From Pseudomonadota bacterium (lineage in GTDB: Bacteria; Pseudomonadota; Gammaproteobacteria; Burkholderiales; Burkholderiaceae_C): 64,000 nucleotides of DNA. Location of the stretch: NCBI GenBank assembly GCA_021815805.1, contig JAKAZQ010000005.1:39129-103128 (forward strand), given 5' to 3'. The notes beneath the pieces are model-generated. The model was not told the origin of the DNA and did no database searches. It saw nothing but the letters and a program-made list of their open reading frames with translations. The position numbers and the translations under genes are program-made. Positions 54,324-64,000 of the stretch are shown here, piece by piece; the stretch's first letter is position 1; each line of letters opens with the position of its first letter.

Positions 54324-54674
54324 ATGAAACGCTGCATGAAACTGGCCCTTCGGTGGGCGATTCCTCTCGCGGGCATCGGACTGCCCGGTGTCGGCGCGGC
54401 GGCGGCCATGCCGGCCCCGCTGGAGCAGGTCGCACGCGAGCCTGGCGACGCCGTCTTGCCGGGGGGCAGCTACCGCGACTCGTGCACGGACTTCAGCTTC
54501 GACCTGGCGACCGGCTGGCTGGCGGCGCGTTGCCTGGATCGGCGCGGCAAACTCCAACAAAGCACCGTCAACGTCCTGCGCGCATGCGCGCAGGACAGCC
54601 CGTTGTCGAATCGCGACGGCCGGCTGGTCTGCGACCACCCGGCCGGTCACCCGGTGATCGCTTCAGGTCGCTGA
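54324..54674 (+). CDS. Secreted single-domain cyanovirin-N-like (CVNH) protein
   Basis: A 116-residue exported protein. Signal peptide about residues 1-27 (KLALRWAIPLAGIGLPGVGA, cleavage near AAA). The mature chain is one CVNH repeat: PGGSYRDSCTDFSFD, LAARCLDRRGKL, then VLRACAQDSPLSNRDGRLVC. It has the same arrangement of four cysteines as the repeats in the protein at 51997, with which it shares PGGSYR, so they look like paralogues with the phosphatase gene between them. AGGAG at 54311-54315 gives a good ribosome-binding site. Possible carbohydrate-binding role inferred only. Confidence 0.78.
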   Translation: MKRCMKLALRWAIPLAGIGLPGVGAAAAMPAPLEQVAREPGDAVLPGGSYRDSCTDFSFDLATGWLAARCLDRRGKLQQSTVNVLRACAQDSPLSNRDGRLVCDHPAGHPVIASGR

Positions 54675-54720
54675 CAGCCGCGCCCCTGCTCGTCCGGCAC
54701 GGGCCGCCGTCTGAGGCGCG

Positions 54721-56298
54721 TCAGCCCGCCGCGCCCGGCACCAGGATGGTCGGCGCGGCAGGCGCCGCCGTGCGCGGCCAGTCGGCGCTGTAGTGCAGGC
54801 CGCGGCTCTCGTGGCGCAGGCGTGCCGAGCGCACGATCAGTTCCGCCACCTGCAGCAGGTTGCGCAACTCGAGCAGATCGCGCGTGACGCGGAAATTGGC
54901 GTAGAACTCGTGCACCTCGCCTTGCAGCAGCGCGATGCGGTGCGCGGCGCGCTCCAGGCGCTTGTCGGTGCGCACGATGCCGACGTAGTTCCACATCATG
55001 CGCCGCAACTCGTCCCAGTTGTGGCTGATGACGACGAGTTCGTCGGCGTCGCTGACCCGGCTCTCGTCCCACGCGCGCACGCTAGGCAGGGCCGGCATCG
55101 TCTCCTGCGCGATGGCCTGGGCCGCCGCGCTGCCGAACACCACGCACTCGAGCAGGGAGTTGCTGGCCAGCCGGTTGGCTCCGTGCAGACCGGTGTACGC
55201 GACCTCGCCGATCGCGTACAGGCCGGGCAGGTCGGTGCGCCCGGCGAGGTCGGTCAGCACGCCGCCGCAGGTGAAGTGCACCGCCGGCACCACGGGAATC
55301 GGTTCGCGCGCGATGTCGATGCCCAGTTCCAGGCAGCGTTGGTGGATGGTCGGGAAATGCTGGCGGATGAACTCCTCGCCGCGCGCCGTGATGTCGAGGT
55401 GGACGCAGTCCAGGCCGTGGCGCTTCATCTCGAAATCGATGGCCCGCGCGACGACGTCGCGCGGCGCCAGTTCGGCACGCTCGTCGTGGGCCGGCATGAA
55501 GCGCGTGCCATCGGGCAGGCGCAGCACGCCGCCCTCGCCGCGCACCGCTTCCGAGATCAGGAAACTCTTCGCCTTCGGGTGATACAGGCAGGTCGGATGG
55601 AACTGGATGAACTCCATGTTCGCCACCCGGCAGCCGGCGCGCCAGGCCATCGCCACGCCGTCGCCGCTGGCCGTATCGGGATTCGTCGTGTAGCGATAGA
55701 CCTTGCCCGCGCCGCCGGTGGCGAGGATGGTGTGCGCGGCGCCGAAGGTGTTCACCTTGCCGCTGGCCAGATCCAGCGCGTACACGCCCCAGCAGCGATC
55801 CTGGTGGCCGTCGTCGACATGGCGCCCGGTGATCACGTCCACCGCGACCTGGTTCTCCAGCAGCGTGATGCGCGGATGCACGCGCACCCGCGCCAGCAGC
55901 GTGCGCTGGATCGCCGCGCCGGTGGCGTCGGCGACGTGGGCGATGCGTCGCTGGCTGTGCCCGCCTTCGCGCGTCAGGTGCAGTTCGCCCTGCTCGGTGT
56001 CGAAGGGCACGCCCTGTTCGCGCAGCCAGTCGATCGCCGCCGGACCGCGCTCGATGACAAAGCGCGTGGCCGGAAGGTCGTTGAGCATGGCGCCGGCGAC
56101 CAGGGTGTCCTGCACATGCGCGTCGAAGCTGTCGCCGCGCGCCAGCACGGCGGCGATGCCGCCCTGCGCCCACTGGCTGGAGGATATCTCGAGCTCGCGC
56201 TTGGCCAGCACGGTCACCGTGTGGTGCTCGGCCAGACGCAACGCGGCGCTGAGACCGGCCAGCCCGCCACCGATGATGATCACGTCGCTTTGCTGCAT
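54721..56298 (-). CDS. nadB: L-aspartate oxidase
   Basis: FAD enzyme that oxidises aspartate to iminoaspartate, first step of NAD synthesis. The 525-residue protein starts with the FAD loop [20 protein letters not shown]. It shows [19 protein letters not shown], the [18 protein letters not shown] region and [20 protein letters not shown], with active-site Arg in [16 protein letters not shown]. NadA and NadC are not in the window. It lies 29 bases after panC in the same direction. Confidence 0.95.
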   Translation of the reverse strand: MQQSDVIIIGGGLAGLSAALRLAEHHTVTVLAKRELEISSSQWAQGGIAAVLARGDSFDAHVQDTLVAGAMLNDLPATRFVIERGPAAIDWLREQGVPFDTEQGELHLTREGGHSQRRIAHVADATGAAIQRTLLARVRVHPRITLLENQVAVDVITGRHVDDGHQDRCWGVYALDLASGKVNTFGAAHTILATGGAGKVYRYTTNPDTASGDGVAMAWRAGCRVANMEFIQFHPTCLYHPKAKSFLISEAVRGEGGVLRLPDGTRFMPAHDERAELAPRDVVARAIDFEMKRHGLDCVHLDITARGEEFIRQHFPTIHQRCLELGIDIAREPIPVVPAVHFTCGGVLTDLAGRTDLPGLYAIGEVAYTGLHGANRLASNSLLECVVFGSAAAQAIAQETMPALPSVRAWDESRVSDADELVVISHNWDELRRMMWNYVGIVRTDKRLERAAHRIALLQGEVHEFYANFRVTRDLLELRNLLQVAELIVRSARLRHESRGLHYSADWPRTAAPAAPTILVPGAAG

Positions 56299-56327
56299 GG
56301 TCGGATCCGGTCGCACGCGGCGCCGTG

Positions 56328-57188
56328 TCAGATCTCCAGGTTGTCGAGCAGGCGCGCGCTGCCCAGGCGCGCCGCGCCCAGCGCCACCAGCCAGTTCTCG
56401 CGCCCGAGGTCGACGGCCTGCGGCGCCTGCAGGTCGTGGCGCCGGCGCACGTCGATGTAGTCCGGCTGCCAGCCCTGGGCGCGCAGCTGCTGCTCGGCCG
56501 CGCGCTGCGCCTGCTGCAGTTGCGGCAGCGCGCAGCCGGCGCGCACGCACTGCGCCAGCTCTTGCAGCGCCTGCTGCAATTGCGGTGCCTGCGCCCGTTG
56601 CTGCGGCGTGAGATATCCGTTGCGCGAGGACATCGCCAGTCCGTCGGGATCGCGCACGGTATCGACGCCCTCGATGCGCACCGGCAGCGCGAACTGCTCG
56701 ACCATGGCGCGGATCACCAGCAGCTGCTGGTAGTCCTTCTTGCCGAACACGGCGACCGCCGGCTGCACCAGTTGCAGCAGCTTGAGCACCACCGTGGCCA
56801 CGCCCTCGAAGTGCCCCGGACGCGCCGCGCCTTCAAGGTCGCCGGCGAGCCGCGGGTCGGGGTGCACGTGGAAGGTCTGCGGCACCGGGTACATCTCGGC
56901 CTCGTCGGGCGCGAACAGCAGATCGCAACCCGCGCGCTCGAGGGCCTGGGCGTCACGCTCGAGGGTTCTCGGATAGCGATCGAAGTCCTCGCCGGCGCCG
57001 AACTGCAGCCGGTTCACGAAAACGCTTGCGATCACGGGCGAACCGAGCTGGCGCGCGCGCGCCACCAGCGCGAGGTGCCCGGCGTGCAGGTTGCCCATGG
57101 TCGGCACGAGGGCGACGCCGGACGCGACGCCAGCGCCGCAGGAACGCAGCGCCGCGTGCAGGTCGGCGCGTGTGTGCAGGATGTGCAT
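56328..57188 (-). CDS. panC: Pantothenate synthetase
   Basis: Condenses pantoate and beta-alanine with ATP. The 286-residue protein has [16 protein letters not shown] (the HxGH class motif), [34 protein letters not shown] and the KMSKS-like [12 protein letters not shown]. The start at 57188 gives [14 protein letters not shown]; an upstream in-frame start would extend into the gap after panB. It follows panB by 28 bases. Confidence 0.96.
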   Translation of the reverse strand: MHILHTRADLHAALRSCGAGVASGVALVPTMGNLHAGHLALVARARQLGSPVIASVFVNRLQFGAGEDFDRYPRTLERDAQALERAGCDLLFAPDEAEMYPVPQTFHVHPDPRLAGDLEGAARPGHFEGVATVVLKLLQLVQPAVAVFGKKDYQQLLVIRAMVEQFALPVRIEGVDTVRDPDGLAMSSRNGYLTPQQRAQAPQLQQALQELAQCVRAGCALPQLQQAQRAAEQQLRAQGWQPDYIDVRRRHDLQAPQAVDLGRENWLVALGAARLGSARLLDNLEI

Positions 57189-57216
57189 GACGGAACGGGT
57201 GGAGCGCGGGGCGGTC

Positions 57217-58092
57217 TCAGGCGGAGTAGCCGTGCAGTGCCTCGTCGGGGAAACGACCCGCCTTGACATCGCGCACGTAGGCCTGCACGGCCTCGCGCAC
57301 GCTGCCGGCGCCGAGCATGAAATTGCGCACGAAGCGCGGCTTGGGGCCGAGGGTGATGTCGAGCATGTCCTGCAGCACCAGCACCTGACCGTGGGTTCGC
57401 GCGCCGGCGCCGATGCCGATGGTCAGCCCGGGAAAGGACTCGCTGACCCGCGCCGCGAGCTCCGACGGGACGAGTTCGAGCACCAGCATCGCGGCCCCGG
57501 CGCGGCCGAGTTCGTCGGCGTGGCGCAGCAGCGCCTGCGCGCCCTGCTCGTCGCGCCCCTGGATGCGATAGCCGCCGAGCGCGTGCACGCTCTGCGGCGT
57601 CAGGCCGAGATGCGCGCATACCGGGATGCCGCGCTCCACCAGTGCGCGCACCAGCGGCGTCGTCCAGCCGCCGCCCTCGAGCTTGACCATCTGCGCACCG
57701 GCCTGCATCAGCGTGACGGCGCTGCGCAGTGCCTGCGCCTCGTCGATCTGGTAGCTGCCGAACGGCAGGTCGGCCATGACCCAGGCCCGGCGTGCGGCGC
57801 GCGCCACGCAGGCGACGTGGTAGGCCATGTGCTCCAGGCTCACCGGGAGGGTCGATGCGTGGCCCTGCATGACCATGCCCAGCGAGTCGCCGACCAGCAG
57901 GCAGTCGACGCCGCAGTCATCGAGCAGGGCCGCGCTGGAGGAGTCGTAGGCGGTGAGCACGGCGACCTTTTCTGCCTGTTCGCGCATGGCCCGCAGGCGA
58001 GGCAGGGTCATGGGCCGGGACACGGCGGACGGCGACGGGGTGCCGCCGTAGGGTGCGGCGGTGGATGCGGGATGCTCAGGATTCACGGACAT
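57217..58092 (-). CDS. panB: 3-methyl-2-oxobutanoate hydroxymethyltransferase
   Basis: First step of pantoate synthesis, using methylene-THF. The 291-residue TIM barrel shows [39 protein letters not shown] (metal aspartate), [19 protein letters not shown], the catalytic Glu in [11 protein letters not shown] and [15 protein letters not shown]. First gene of panB-panC; with coaX at 32755 it supplies CoA. Confidence 0.96.
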   Translation of the reverse strand: MSVNPEHPASTAAPYGGTPSPSAVSRPMTLPRLRAMREQAEKVAVLTAYDSSSAALLDDCGVDCLLVGDSLGMVMQGHASTLPVSLEHMAYHVACVARAARRAWVMADLPFGSYQIDEAQALRSAVTLMQAGAQMVKLEGGGWTTPLVRALVERGIPVCAHLGLTPQSVHALGGYRIQGRDEQGAQALLRHADELGRAGAAMLVLELVPSELAARVSESFPGLTIGIGAGARTHGQVLVLQDMLDITLGPKPRFVRNFMLGAGSVREAVQAYVRDVKAGRFPDEALHGYSA

Positions 58093-58140
58093 GTCGGCAG
58101 TGTTGGGCGGCGCCGCGCGCGGCAGGCCGTGCGCTGGCGC

Positions 58141-59001
58141 TCACGAAGGGGTATAGGCCAGGCGCAGATACAGTGGAGCGTACGCCTCGGCCTGGGTGAT
58201 CTGCACAAGGCCTTCGCGTGCCAGTTCGAGCAGCGCGATGAACGTGACCACGGCATGCACCACGCCGCGTGCCGGCTCGAAGAGCTCGCCGAATTCGGCC
58301 CAGCGGCGGTCGTGCAGGCGGCGCAGCACGTTGCTCATGATCTCGCGCATGGAAATCTGTTCGCGCCCGATGGTGTGGCGCGCGTGCAGGCGGGCGCGGC
58401 GCAGCACGTCGGCCCAGGCCTGGCGCAGGTCGTCGGCGCCGAGCTCGGGCAGCAGGGAGCGCGGCGAGCGTTCCACGGCCACCTGCACGCGCCAGAAGTC
58501 GCGCCCGAGCTGCGGCAGCGCGTCGAGTTGCTGGGCCGCCAGTTTCATGCGCTCGTACTCGAGCAGGCGGCGCACCAGTTCGGCACGCGGATCCTCGGGC
58601 TCGGAGCCGTCCGCCGACGGCGGGCGCGGCAGCAGCATGCGCGACTTGATCTCGATGAGCATCGCGGCCATCAGCAGGTACTCCGCGGCCAGTTCCAGGT
58701 TCGTGCGCCGGATCTGCTCGACGTACTCGAGGTACTGGCGCGTGACCTGCGCCATCGGGATATCCAGGATGTTGAAGTCCTGGCGGCGGATCAGGTAGAG
58801 CAGCAGATCCAGCGGGCCCTCGAAGGCCTCGAGGAACACCTCGAGCGCATCCGGCGGGATGTACAGATCCTGCGGCAGCTCGAACAGCGGCTGGCCGTAC
58901 AGGCGCGCCACGGCGAGGCCGTCGACGGTCTGCGGCAGCGTCTCGCCCGCCGCCGCCAGCGCCTGCTCGGCGTCGCCCGGGTCGGGGAGCACGCTGGACA
59001 C
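58141..59001 (-). CDS. scpA: Segregation and condensation protein ScpA
   Basis: Kleisin subunit of the SMC-ScpAB condensin, bridging the SMC heads. The 286-residue protein shows FLEAFEGPLDLLLYLIRRQD, FNILDIPMAQVTRQYLEYVE and NLELAAEYLLMAAMLIEIKS. The winged-helix end is EGLVQITQAEAYAPLYLR. It is 14 bases after the DUF3460 gene and upstream of panB in the same direction. scpB is not in the window. Confidence 0.95.
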   Translation of the reverse strand: MSSVLPDPGDAEQALAAAGETLPQTVDGLAVARLYGQPLFELPQDLYIPPDALEVFLEAFEGPLDLLLYLIRRQDFNILDIPMAQVTRQYLEYVEQIRRTNLELAAEYLLMAAMLIEIKSRMLLPRPPSADGSEPEDPRAELVRRLLEYERMKLAAQQLDALPQLGRDFWRVQVAVERSPRSLLPELGADDLRQAWADVLRRARLHARHTIGREQISMREIMSNVLRRLHDRRWAEFGELFEPARGVVHAVVTFIALLELAREGLVQITQAEAYAPLYLRLAYTPS

Positions 59002-59015
59002 GGCGGCGTACCTGC

Positions 59016-59213
59016 TCAGTCGATGCCGTACACGTAGGCTTTCTGACGCACCCGGGCAGCGTCGAAGGCGGCGCGCAGTTCGGGATCCTGCGGGCGATCC
59101 CAGAGCAGGCCGCGGCCCGTCTTCTGCTCGGCCTCGAGCTCGGGACGCTGCGATTTCAGTTCCTGCAGGAAGCGAGTGGCTTCGGAAACGTAGGGCTTGA
59201 CGGCGAATGGCAT
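59016..59213 (-). CDS. DUF3460 family protein
   Basis: A 65-residue protein: MPFAVKPYVSEATRFLQELK, then ELEAEQKTGRGLLWDRPQD and the end ARVRQKAYVYGID. The pattern YVSExTxFLxxLKxxxPxLE with GRALLWDK-like and KQxAYVY is that of the small DUF3460 family of betaproteobacteria. Function unknown; it is regularly adjacent to scpA. Confidence 0.9.
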   Translation of the reverse strand: MPFAVKPYVSEATRFLQELKSQRPELEAEQKTGRGLLWDRPQDPELRAAFDAARVRQKAYVYGID

Positions 59214-59389
59214 GGATGTATCGGGCTCGGTGCGTCGTCGCGCAACGCCTGCCGACGCGGGCGACGGCGAGCGGGACGGGTTGGGCTGCGCAGATTTTAC
59301 GGCCCCGCGCCGGCGAGGGGGCCCAGGCGAGTGGAACGTTCGTTCCCGCAATCCGGCGCGGGCCGCGGCGCCTCGGCCCGGCGGCCGCG

Positions 59390-60313
59390 TCAGGCGCGGC
59401 GCGGCACCCCGAGTTCGCGCCCGAGTACGCGTTGCAGCACGTTGAGCGGCGCGGTATCGGGCACGAGCTGGTCGTCGGGGTGCAGATAGAAGGTCTGCTC
59501 CATCATGTGCTGGCCGCCCATCACGGCATGCAGCACCTGGTCCGAGTACACCACCCAGGTGCTGCCGGGCAGGAAATCCACCGTCGTCTGCGGGCCGTCG
59601 CGCTGGTAGTCGAGATCAGCCTTGGCGAGGTCGTGCAGTTGCAGCATCGCGTGGTCGTACGGCGTGCGCTGGGACTTGGTGACGCGCAGCAGTCGCAGCA
59701 ACTGCGCCGAGCCCGGCAGCGGGCGGCGCAGGCGTGGCGCGAAGCGCCGCGCGAAGGCCTCGAAGGGCTCGCCGACACGCCACTGGCGTGGCTGCAGCCC
59801 CGGATGGACATTCGTGAACACGCGCAGCAGGCGCACCCCGCGCATCGGATTGGACGGAAAGGCGTCGACGTGCAGGCGGGTGTCGTCGTGGCGCCACGAA
59901 CTGCTGCGGGTGGCGACCTCGAACGGGCGCAGCGAAGCGTTGCCGGCCCGCAGCTTGCCACGGTATTGCGGGAACAGCCGGTCGACCAGCTGCTGCGCCT
60001 CGGTCGCGAAACGCCCGATCATCGCCGCCAGCGCCTGCAGTTCCTGCGCGCTGCCATGGGCGCCGCGCAGGCGCGAGGCTGCGCGCAGGCTGATGTTCTT
60101 GGACTTGCCGTCGCTCCAGCGAGGATCCAGGAATTGCCGTTCGGCGTCGTGCACGACAAAGCGCAGGTCCGGGAAATGCAGCACGCAGCCGCCTTCCACC
60201 AGATGCTCGAGATGGCGTGCAGGGCCGTCGGCCCAGTCCGTGTCGTCCAGCCGCCGCAGCAGCTGCTGTGGCGGCGTGACCGAAGATGCCGCGGGGGGCG
60301 GGGGCGTGGACAT
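59390..60313 (-). CDS. kdoO: 3-deoxy-D-manno-octulosonic acid (Kdo) hydroxylase, Fe(II)/2-oxoglutarate type
   Basis: A 307-residue member of the Kdo 3-hydroxylase family, which converts the outer Kdo of lipopolysaccharide to Ko in Burkholderia, Ralstonia and relatives. The N-terminal pattern DGKSKNISLRAASRLRGAHG and SSSWRHDDTRLHVDAFPSNP contain the HxD metal pair. The distal histidine is in YSDQVLHAVMGGQHMMEQTF. VFTNVHPGLQPRQWRVGEPF and YDHAMLQLHDLAKADLDYQ are further family stretches. It lies 17 bases downstream of metG on the same strand. Confidence 0.88.
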   Translation of the reverse strand: MSTPPPPAASSVTPPQQLLRRLDDTDWADGPARHLEHLVEGGCVLHFPDLRFVVHDAERQFLDPRWSDGKSKNISLRAASRLRGAHGSAQELQALAAMIGRFATEAQQLVDRLFPQYRGKLRAGNASLRPFEVATRSSSWRHDDTRLHVDAFPSNPMRGVRLLRVFTNVHPGLQPRQWRVGEPFEAFARRFAPRLRRPLPGSAQLLRLLRVTKSQRTPYDHAMLQLHDLAKADLDYQRDGPQTTVDFLPGSTWVVYSDQVLHAVMGGQHMMEQTFYLHPDDQLVPDTAPLNVLQRVLGRELGVPRRA

Positions 60314-60330
60314 CAGGAACTCCCGAGGGG

Positions 60331-62463
60331 TCAGCTCACGCGCATTCCGGGCCGCGCCCCGGAATCCGGCGCCAGCAGGAAGATTCCCGCGGCATCGCCG
60401 TCGCCCGACGCGGCCAGCACCATGCCTTCGCTGACGCCGAACTTCATCTTGCGCGGGGCCAGATTGGCGACGACCACCGTCAGCCTGCCGACCAGCGATG
60501 CCGGATCGTAGGCCGCCGCGATGCCGGAGAACACGTTGCGCAGGCGCGGCTGCCCGTGGGCGTCGTGCTCCGCGAGATCCAGGGTCAGGCGCAGCAGCTT
60601 GGTCGAGCCTTCGACCGCCTGGGCGTCGTGGATGCGGGCGACGCGCAAGTCGACACGGCTGAAGTCGTCGATGCCGATGCCGGCAGCTTGTGCCGGCGCC
60701 GGCGCGGCCGCCGCGGGGGGTTCCAGCAGTTGCTCGACGCGCTTGGGATCCACGCGCTGGAGCAGGTGCCGGTAGGCAGCCACGCGCTCGGGCAACTCGG
60801 CGCAGTCGCTCCACACGAAATCGCGCGGCAGCCCGAACAGTTCGCGTGCCACGCGGGACGCGGTGGCGGGCAGCACCGGGGCAAGCAGGACCGACAGGGT
60901 CCAGAATCCGGCCAGCGCGCGCGAACAGGCATCCTGCAGTTCGGCGCGGCGCGCGTCGTCCTTGGCCAGCACCCACGGCTGCGCGGCGTCGAAGGCGGCA
61001 TTGATGCGGTCGGCGTAGGCCATGATCTCGCGCATCGCGCGCGCGTATTCGCGTCCCTCGAGCGCGGCGCGCACGTCGTCGCCCAGCGCCTGCGCCGCCT
61101 CGCGCAAGGCGTCGGTGGCGCCGGCGTAGCCGAGCCGCCCGTCGAAGTGCTGGGTGATGAAGCGGCTCGCGCGACTGGCGATGTTCACGTACTTGCCGAT
61201 GAGGTCGCTGTTGACACGTGCCACGAAGTCGTCGGCACCGAAATCGAGATCGTCCACGCGCGCCGTCAGCTTGGCGGCGAGGTAGTAGCGCAGCCACTCC
61301 GGATCGAGCTTGAGGTCGAGGTAGCGCAGCGGCGAAATGCCGGTGCCGCGGCTCTTGCTCATCTTCTCGCCACCCACCGTGACGTGTCCATGCACGTTGA
61401 TCTGGCTCGGTGTCTTGCGCCCCGAGAAGTGCAGGGTGGCTGGCCAGAACAGCGTGTGGAAATACACGATGTCCTTGCCGATGAAGTGCACCTGTTCGAC
61501 CGCCGGGTCGGCGAGGAACTCCTCGAAGCTCTGGGTCGTGCGCGACGCCTCGTGCCAGTGCGCAGCCGCCTGTCCCTTGTCGAAGTGGTTCTTCAGGCTG
61601 GCCAGGTAGCCGATCGGCGCGTCCAGCCAGACGTAGAAATACTTGCCCGGTGCGTCCGGCACCTCGATGCCGAAATACGGTGCGTCGCGCGAGATGTCCC
61701 AGTCGGCCAGGCCGCCGCGCCCGGCTTCGTCGACGCCGAACCATTCACGCACCTTGTTGAGCACTTCGGGCTGCAGCCGGGGGAGGCCGTGCGCGCCGCT
61801 GCCGTGGGTCCAGTCGCGCAGGAACTCGGCGCAGCGCGGCGACGACAGCTGGAAAAAGTAGTGCTCGCTGCTGCGCAACTCGGGTGCGGCGCCGGACAGC
61901 ACCGAATAGGGTTGGCGCAGCTCGGTCGGGCCGTACACCGCGCCGCAGACTTCGCAGGAGTCGCCGTACTGGTCGGCGGCGTCGCACTTGGGGCAATGTC
62001 CCTTGATGTACCGGTCCGGCAGGAACATGCCTTTCACCGGGTCGTAGAACTGCTCGATGGTGCGCGCGTAGATCAGGCCGGCCTTGCGCAGCGCACGGTA
62101 GATGTCCTGCGCCAACTGGTGGTTCTCCGGCGCATCGGTGCTGTGCCAGTTGTCGAATCGGATCAGGAAACCGTCGAGGTAGGCGCCGCGTCCGGCGGCG
62201 ATGTCGGCGACGAATTGCTGCGGGGTCTTGCGCGCCTTTTCGGCCGCGATCATGATCGGGGCGCCATGCGCGTCGTCGGCGCAGACGAAATGCACCTCGT
62301 TGCCGAGCATGCGCTGCAGACGCACCCAGATGTCGGCCTGGATGTATTCCATCATGTGGCCGATGTGGAACGCACCGTTGGCGTAGGGCAGCGCGGTGGT
62401 CACGAACAGCCGGCGCCTGGGCGCGTCGGGGCTGCGGGTGGAGTCGGGGGTCTGCGAGGTCAT
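60331..62463 (-). CDS. metG: Methionyl-tRNA synthetase
   Basis: Charges tRNA-Met. The 710-residue protein has HIGH in [17 protein letters not shown] (33-36), a zinc knuckle with [20 protein letters not shown], and KMSKS in [15 protein letters not shown] near residue 366. A C-terminal tRNA-binding domain ([20 protein letters not shown]) follows an Ala/Pro-rich linker. It is divergent from apbC; TACAAT on the minus strand (62567-62562) is a likely -10 box about 100 bases upstream of the start. Confidence 0.97.
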   Translation of the reverse strand: MTSQTPDSTRSPDAPRRRLFVTTALPYANGAFHIGHMMEYIQADIWVRLQRMLGNEVHFVCADDAHGAPIMIAAEKARKTPQQFVADIAAGRGAYLDGFLIRFDNWHSTDAPENHQLAQDIYRALRKAGLIYARTIEQFYDPVKGMFLPDRYIKGHCPKCDAADQYGDSCEVCGAVYGPTELRQPYSVLSGAAPELRSSEHYFFQLSSPRCAEFLRDWTHGSGAHGLPRLQPEVLNKVREWFGVDEAGRGGLADWDISRDAPYFGIEVPDAPGKYFYVWLDAPIGYLASLKNHFDKGQAAAHWHEASRTTQSFEEFLADPAVEQVHFIGKDIVYFHTLFWPATLHFSGRKTPSQINVHGHVTVGGEKMSKSRGTGISPLRYLDLKLDPEWLRYYLAAKLTARVDDLDFGADDFVARVNSDLIGKYVNIASRASRFITQHFDGRLGYAGATDALREAAQALGDDVRAALEGREYARAMREIMAYADRINAAFDAAQPWVLAKDDARRAELQDACSRALAGFWTLSVLLAPVLPATASRVARELFGLPRDFVWSDCAELPERVAAYRHLLQRVDPKRVEQLLEPPAAAAPAPAQAAGIGIDDFSRVDLRVARIHDAQAVEGSTKLLRLTLDLAEHDAHGQPRLRNVFSGIAAAYDPASLVGRLTVVVANLAPRKMKFGVSEGMVLAASGDGDAAGIFLLAPDSGARPGMRVS

Positions 62464-62561
62464 GCGGGTTCGAAGGCAGGCCCCCCGGGGTATTCGGGAG
62501 GCGTGAGGCCGACGGGGTGTCGGCGAAACCTGTGCTGCGGCGGGCCAGCGCCCGCGTCAGC

Positions 62562-62567
62562 ATTGTA
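62562..62567 (-). promoter_or_regulatory. Candidate -10 box (TACAAT) of metG
   Basis: Minus-strand TACAAT at 62567-62562 in the metG-apbC intergenic region; no clear -35. Confidence 0.4.
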
Positions 62568-62612
62568 GGCAGGCGCGCCGCCCTCGCGTCGGCACGCGCT
62601 GCGCCCGGGCAC

Positions 62613-62618
62613 TAGACT
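62613..62618 (+). promoter_or_regulatory. Candidate -10 box (TAGACT) of apbC
   Basis: TAGACT at 62613-62618, 76 bases before the apbC ATG; no clear -35. Confidence 0.35.
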
Positions 62619-62694
62619 TGCTGGCGTCGGGGGCCGCGGCAGGCGAGCCGGGGCGCCCCGTGCCTTCCCGAACCCCGTCCCGACGCAGCACGCC

Positions 62695-63792
62695 ATGTCC
62701 CCGAAGCCCACCCAGGAACAGATCCAGCAATGCCTCGACACCGTGAGCGACCCCGGCAGCGGCCAGGGCCTGCATGCCGCACGCGTGCTGCGCAAGGTGG
62801 AGATCGCCGACGACGGGGCCGTGCAGCTGCGCCTGGTGCTGGGCTATCCGGCGCGCAGCCAGCATGATGCGCTGCGCGACGCCGCGCGCGCCGCGGTGGC
62901 GGCGCTTCCCGGAGTGCGCGATGTGCAGGTGGACCTGTCCACGCGCGTCGAGGCCCATGCCGTGCAGCGCGGCGTACGCACGCTGGAAGGGGTGCGCAAC
63001 GTGATCGCCGTGGCCTCGGGCAAGGGCGGCGTGGGCAAGAGCACCACCGCCGCCAACCTGGCGCTGGCGTTGGCGGCCGAAGGCGCCAGCGTCGGTCTGC
63101 TGGATGCCGACATCTACGGGCCGTCGCAACAGATGATGCTGGGCCTGCAGGGGCGCCCGCAGAGCAGCGACGGCAAGACCATGGAGCCGATGATGTCGCA
63201 TGGTCTCCAGGTCATGTCCATCGGGGTGCTGATGGACGCCGACACACCGATGATCTGGCGCGGTCCGATGGCCACCCAGGCGCTCGAGCAACTGCTGCAC
63301 CAGACCCACTGGCACGATCTCGACTACCTGATCGTCGACATGCCGCCGGGGACCGGGGACATCCAGCTGACCCTCAGCCAGCGCGTGCCGCTGACCGGCG
63401 CGGTGATCGTCACGACGCCCCAGGACATCGCGCTGCTCGACGCTCGCAAGGGCCTGAAGATGTTCGAGAAGGTCCAGGTGCCCGTGCTTGGCATCGTGGA
63501 GAACATGGCGATGCACGTGTGTTCCAACTGCGGCCATGCCGAGCCCATCTTCGGCAGCGGCGGCGGCGAGCGCATGGCCCGCGACTTCGACGTGGAACTG
63601 CTCGGCTCGCTGCCCCTGGACCTGCGCATCCGGGAGCAGGCCGACAGCGGCATGCCGAGCGTGGCCGCCGAGCCCGACGGCGCGGCTGCGCTCGAGTACC
63701 TGCGCATCGCGCGCAAGCTCGGCGCGCGGGTCGCGCAGCGCGCGCGCGACTACTCGGCGCGCTTTCCGAGCATCAAGATCGCCGACACCTGA
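62695..63792 (+). CDS. apbC: Iron-sulphur cluster carrier ApbC/Mrp
   Basis: P-loop ATPase that binds and transfers [4Fe-4S] clusters. The 365-residue protein begins with a DUF59 domain (TVSDPGSGQGLHAARVLRKV) in place of a strict family N-terminus. The deviant Walker A ASGKGGVGKSTTAANLALAL follows, with DADIYGPSQQMMLG, VDMPPGTGDIQLTL and the cluster-binding CSNCGHAEPIFG. Divergent from metG, a pairing common in proteobacteria. Confidence 0.95.
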   Translation: MSPKPTQEQIQQCLDTVSDPGSGQGLHAARVLRKVEIADDGAVQLRLVLGYPARSQHDALRDAARAAVAALPGVRDVQVDLSTRVEAHAVQRGVRTLEGVRNVIAVASGKGGVGKSTTAANLALALAAEGASVGLLDADIYGPSQQMMLGLQGRPQSSDGKTMEPMMSHGLQVMSIGVLMDADTPMIWRGPMATQALEQLLHQTHWHDLDYLIVDMPPGTGDIQLTLSQRVPLTGAVIVTTPQDIALLDARKGLKMFEKVQVPVLGIVENMAMHVCSNCGHAEPIFGSGGGERMARDFDVELLGSLPLDLRIREQADSGMPSVAAEPDGAAALEYLRIARKLGARVAQRARDYSARFPSIKIADT

Positions 63793-64000
63793 GCCGGCAC
63801 ACGGCGGCGCCGGTCGCGGATGCGGCGCGCCCGCCGAGCCTGCGAAGCGCCCGCTGCGGATCCGCCGCGCTGCGCCCACGGGCGTGGCTGCCGCGCGCTT
63901 GCCGATCTCGCTTCAGGACCTTCCGGATCACCGAGTCCGGTGCCGGCGCGTGGCTGCGCTTGCCGCGGCGATGCCCGCCGCTGCGCTCTCGCCCACGGCG
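63793..64000. other. Non-coding end of window after apbC
   Basis: About 200 GC-rich bases up to the window edge. I see no gene start, no terminator with a T-tract and no repeat shared with the rest of the window. Confidence 0.5.

Overview
The window is a contiguous stretch of a high-GC betaproteobacterial chromosome, almost certainly order Burkholderiales; the genus cannot be fixed from this sequence. The evidence is the gene order mlaFEDACB - ABC exporter - ibaG - murA - hisGDCBHAFIE - tatABC, the ubiE-ubiJ-ubiB, hslVU/dksA and panBC/scpA neighbourhoods, a Kdo hydroxylase gene, and an S-adenosylhomocysteine riboswitch in front of ahcY-metF. Nearly everything is housekeeping; there is no prophage, CRISPR array, rRNA operon or intact insertion sequence.

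Layout. 1-2354: end of pntB with a strong terminator, an H-NS-family gene, 740 bases of repeat-rich non-coding DNA, and a Crp/Fnr regulator. 2421-8566: the Mla phospholipid-trafficking operon, which starts behind a perfect 23-bp hairpin, then a two-gene ABC exporter and ibaG. 8722-16861: murA and the whole histidine pathway except a histidinol-phosphate phosphatase and HisZ. 17121-22957: tatABC, a Nif3-like gene, pdxA, mscL (minus strand), sspA-sspB. 23044-23330: a tRNA-Thr(UGU) gene split by a 211-nt group I intron. 24020-29088: a soluble zinc-binding chemoreceptor, an HDOD protein and a PatZ-like acetyltransferase. 29160-33546: DUF971, ubiE, ubiJ, ubiB, coaX. 33568-45230 (minus strand): hslU, hslV, a STAS protein with pentapeptide repeats, dksA, a His-rich CobW GTPase, rlmI-like, xerC, DUF484, dapF and two lipid A acyltransferase genes. 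45335-50107: the methyl cycle (structured leader + metK, SAH riboswitch + ahcY + metF) with one unknown exported protein between. 50303-54674: AMP nucleosidase, two secreted cyanovirin-N-type proteins and an inositol-monophosphatase-family enzyme. 54721-62463 (minus strand): nadB, panC, panB, scpA, DUF3460, kdoO, metG. 62695-63792: apbC/mrp.

How the genes work together. Several blocks concern the envelope (Mla, MurA, LpxL-type acyltransferases, KdoO, MscL, Tat). Others supply cofactors: ubiquinone (ubiEJB), pyridoxal phosphate (pdxA), NAD (nadB), pantothenate/CoA (panBC, coaX) and S-adenosylmethionine recycling.

The outstanding feature is the group I intron in the anticodon loop of tRNA-Thr(UGU). 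Its guide sequence (ACGAG, 23085-23089) pairs with the ligated exons across the splice junction, and its core resembles the small tRNA-Ile intron of Azoarcus as I remember it. Next in interest are a 96-bp MITE-like element with a decayed second copy 49 kb away, an unassigned structured leader before metK, the hairpin before mlaF, and a pair of secreted cyanovirin-N-type proteins. Coordinates, frames and motifs were read by eye; family names come from recognising conserved motifs, and no database search was possible.
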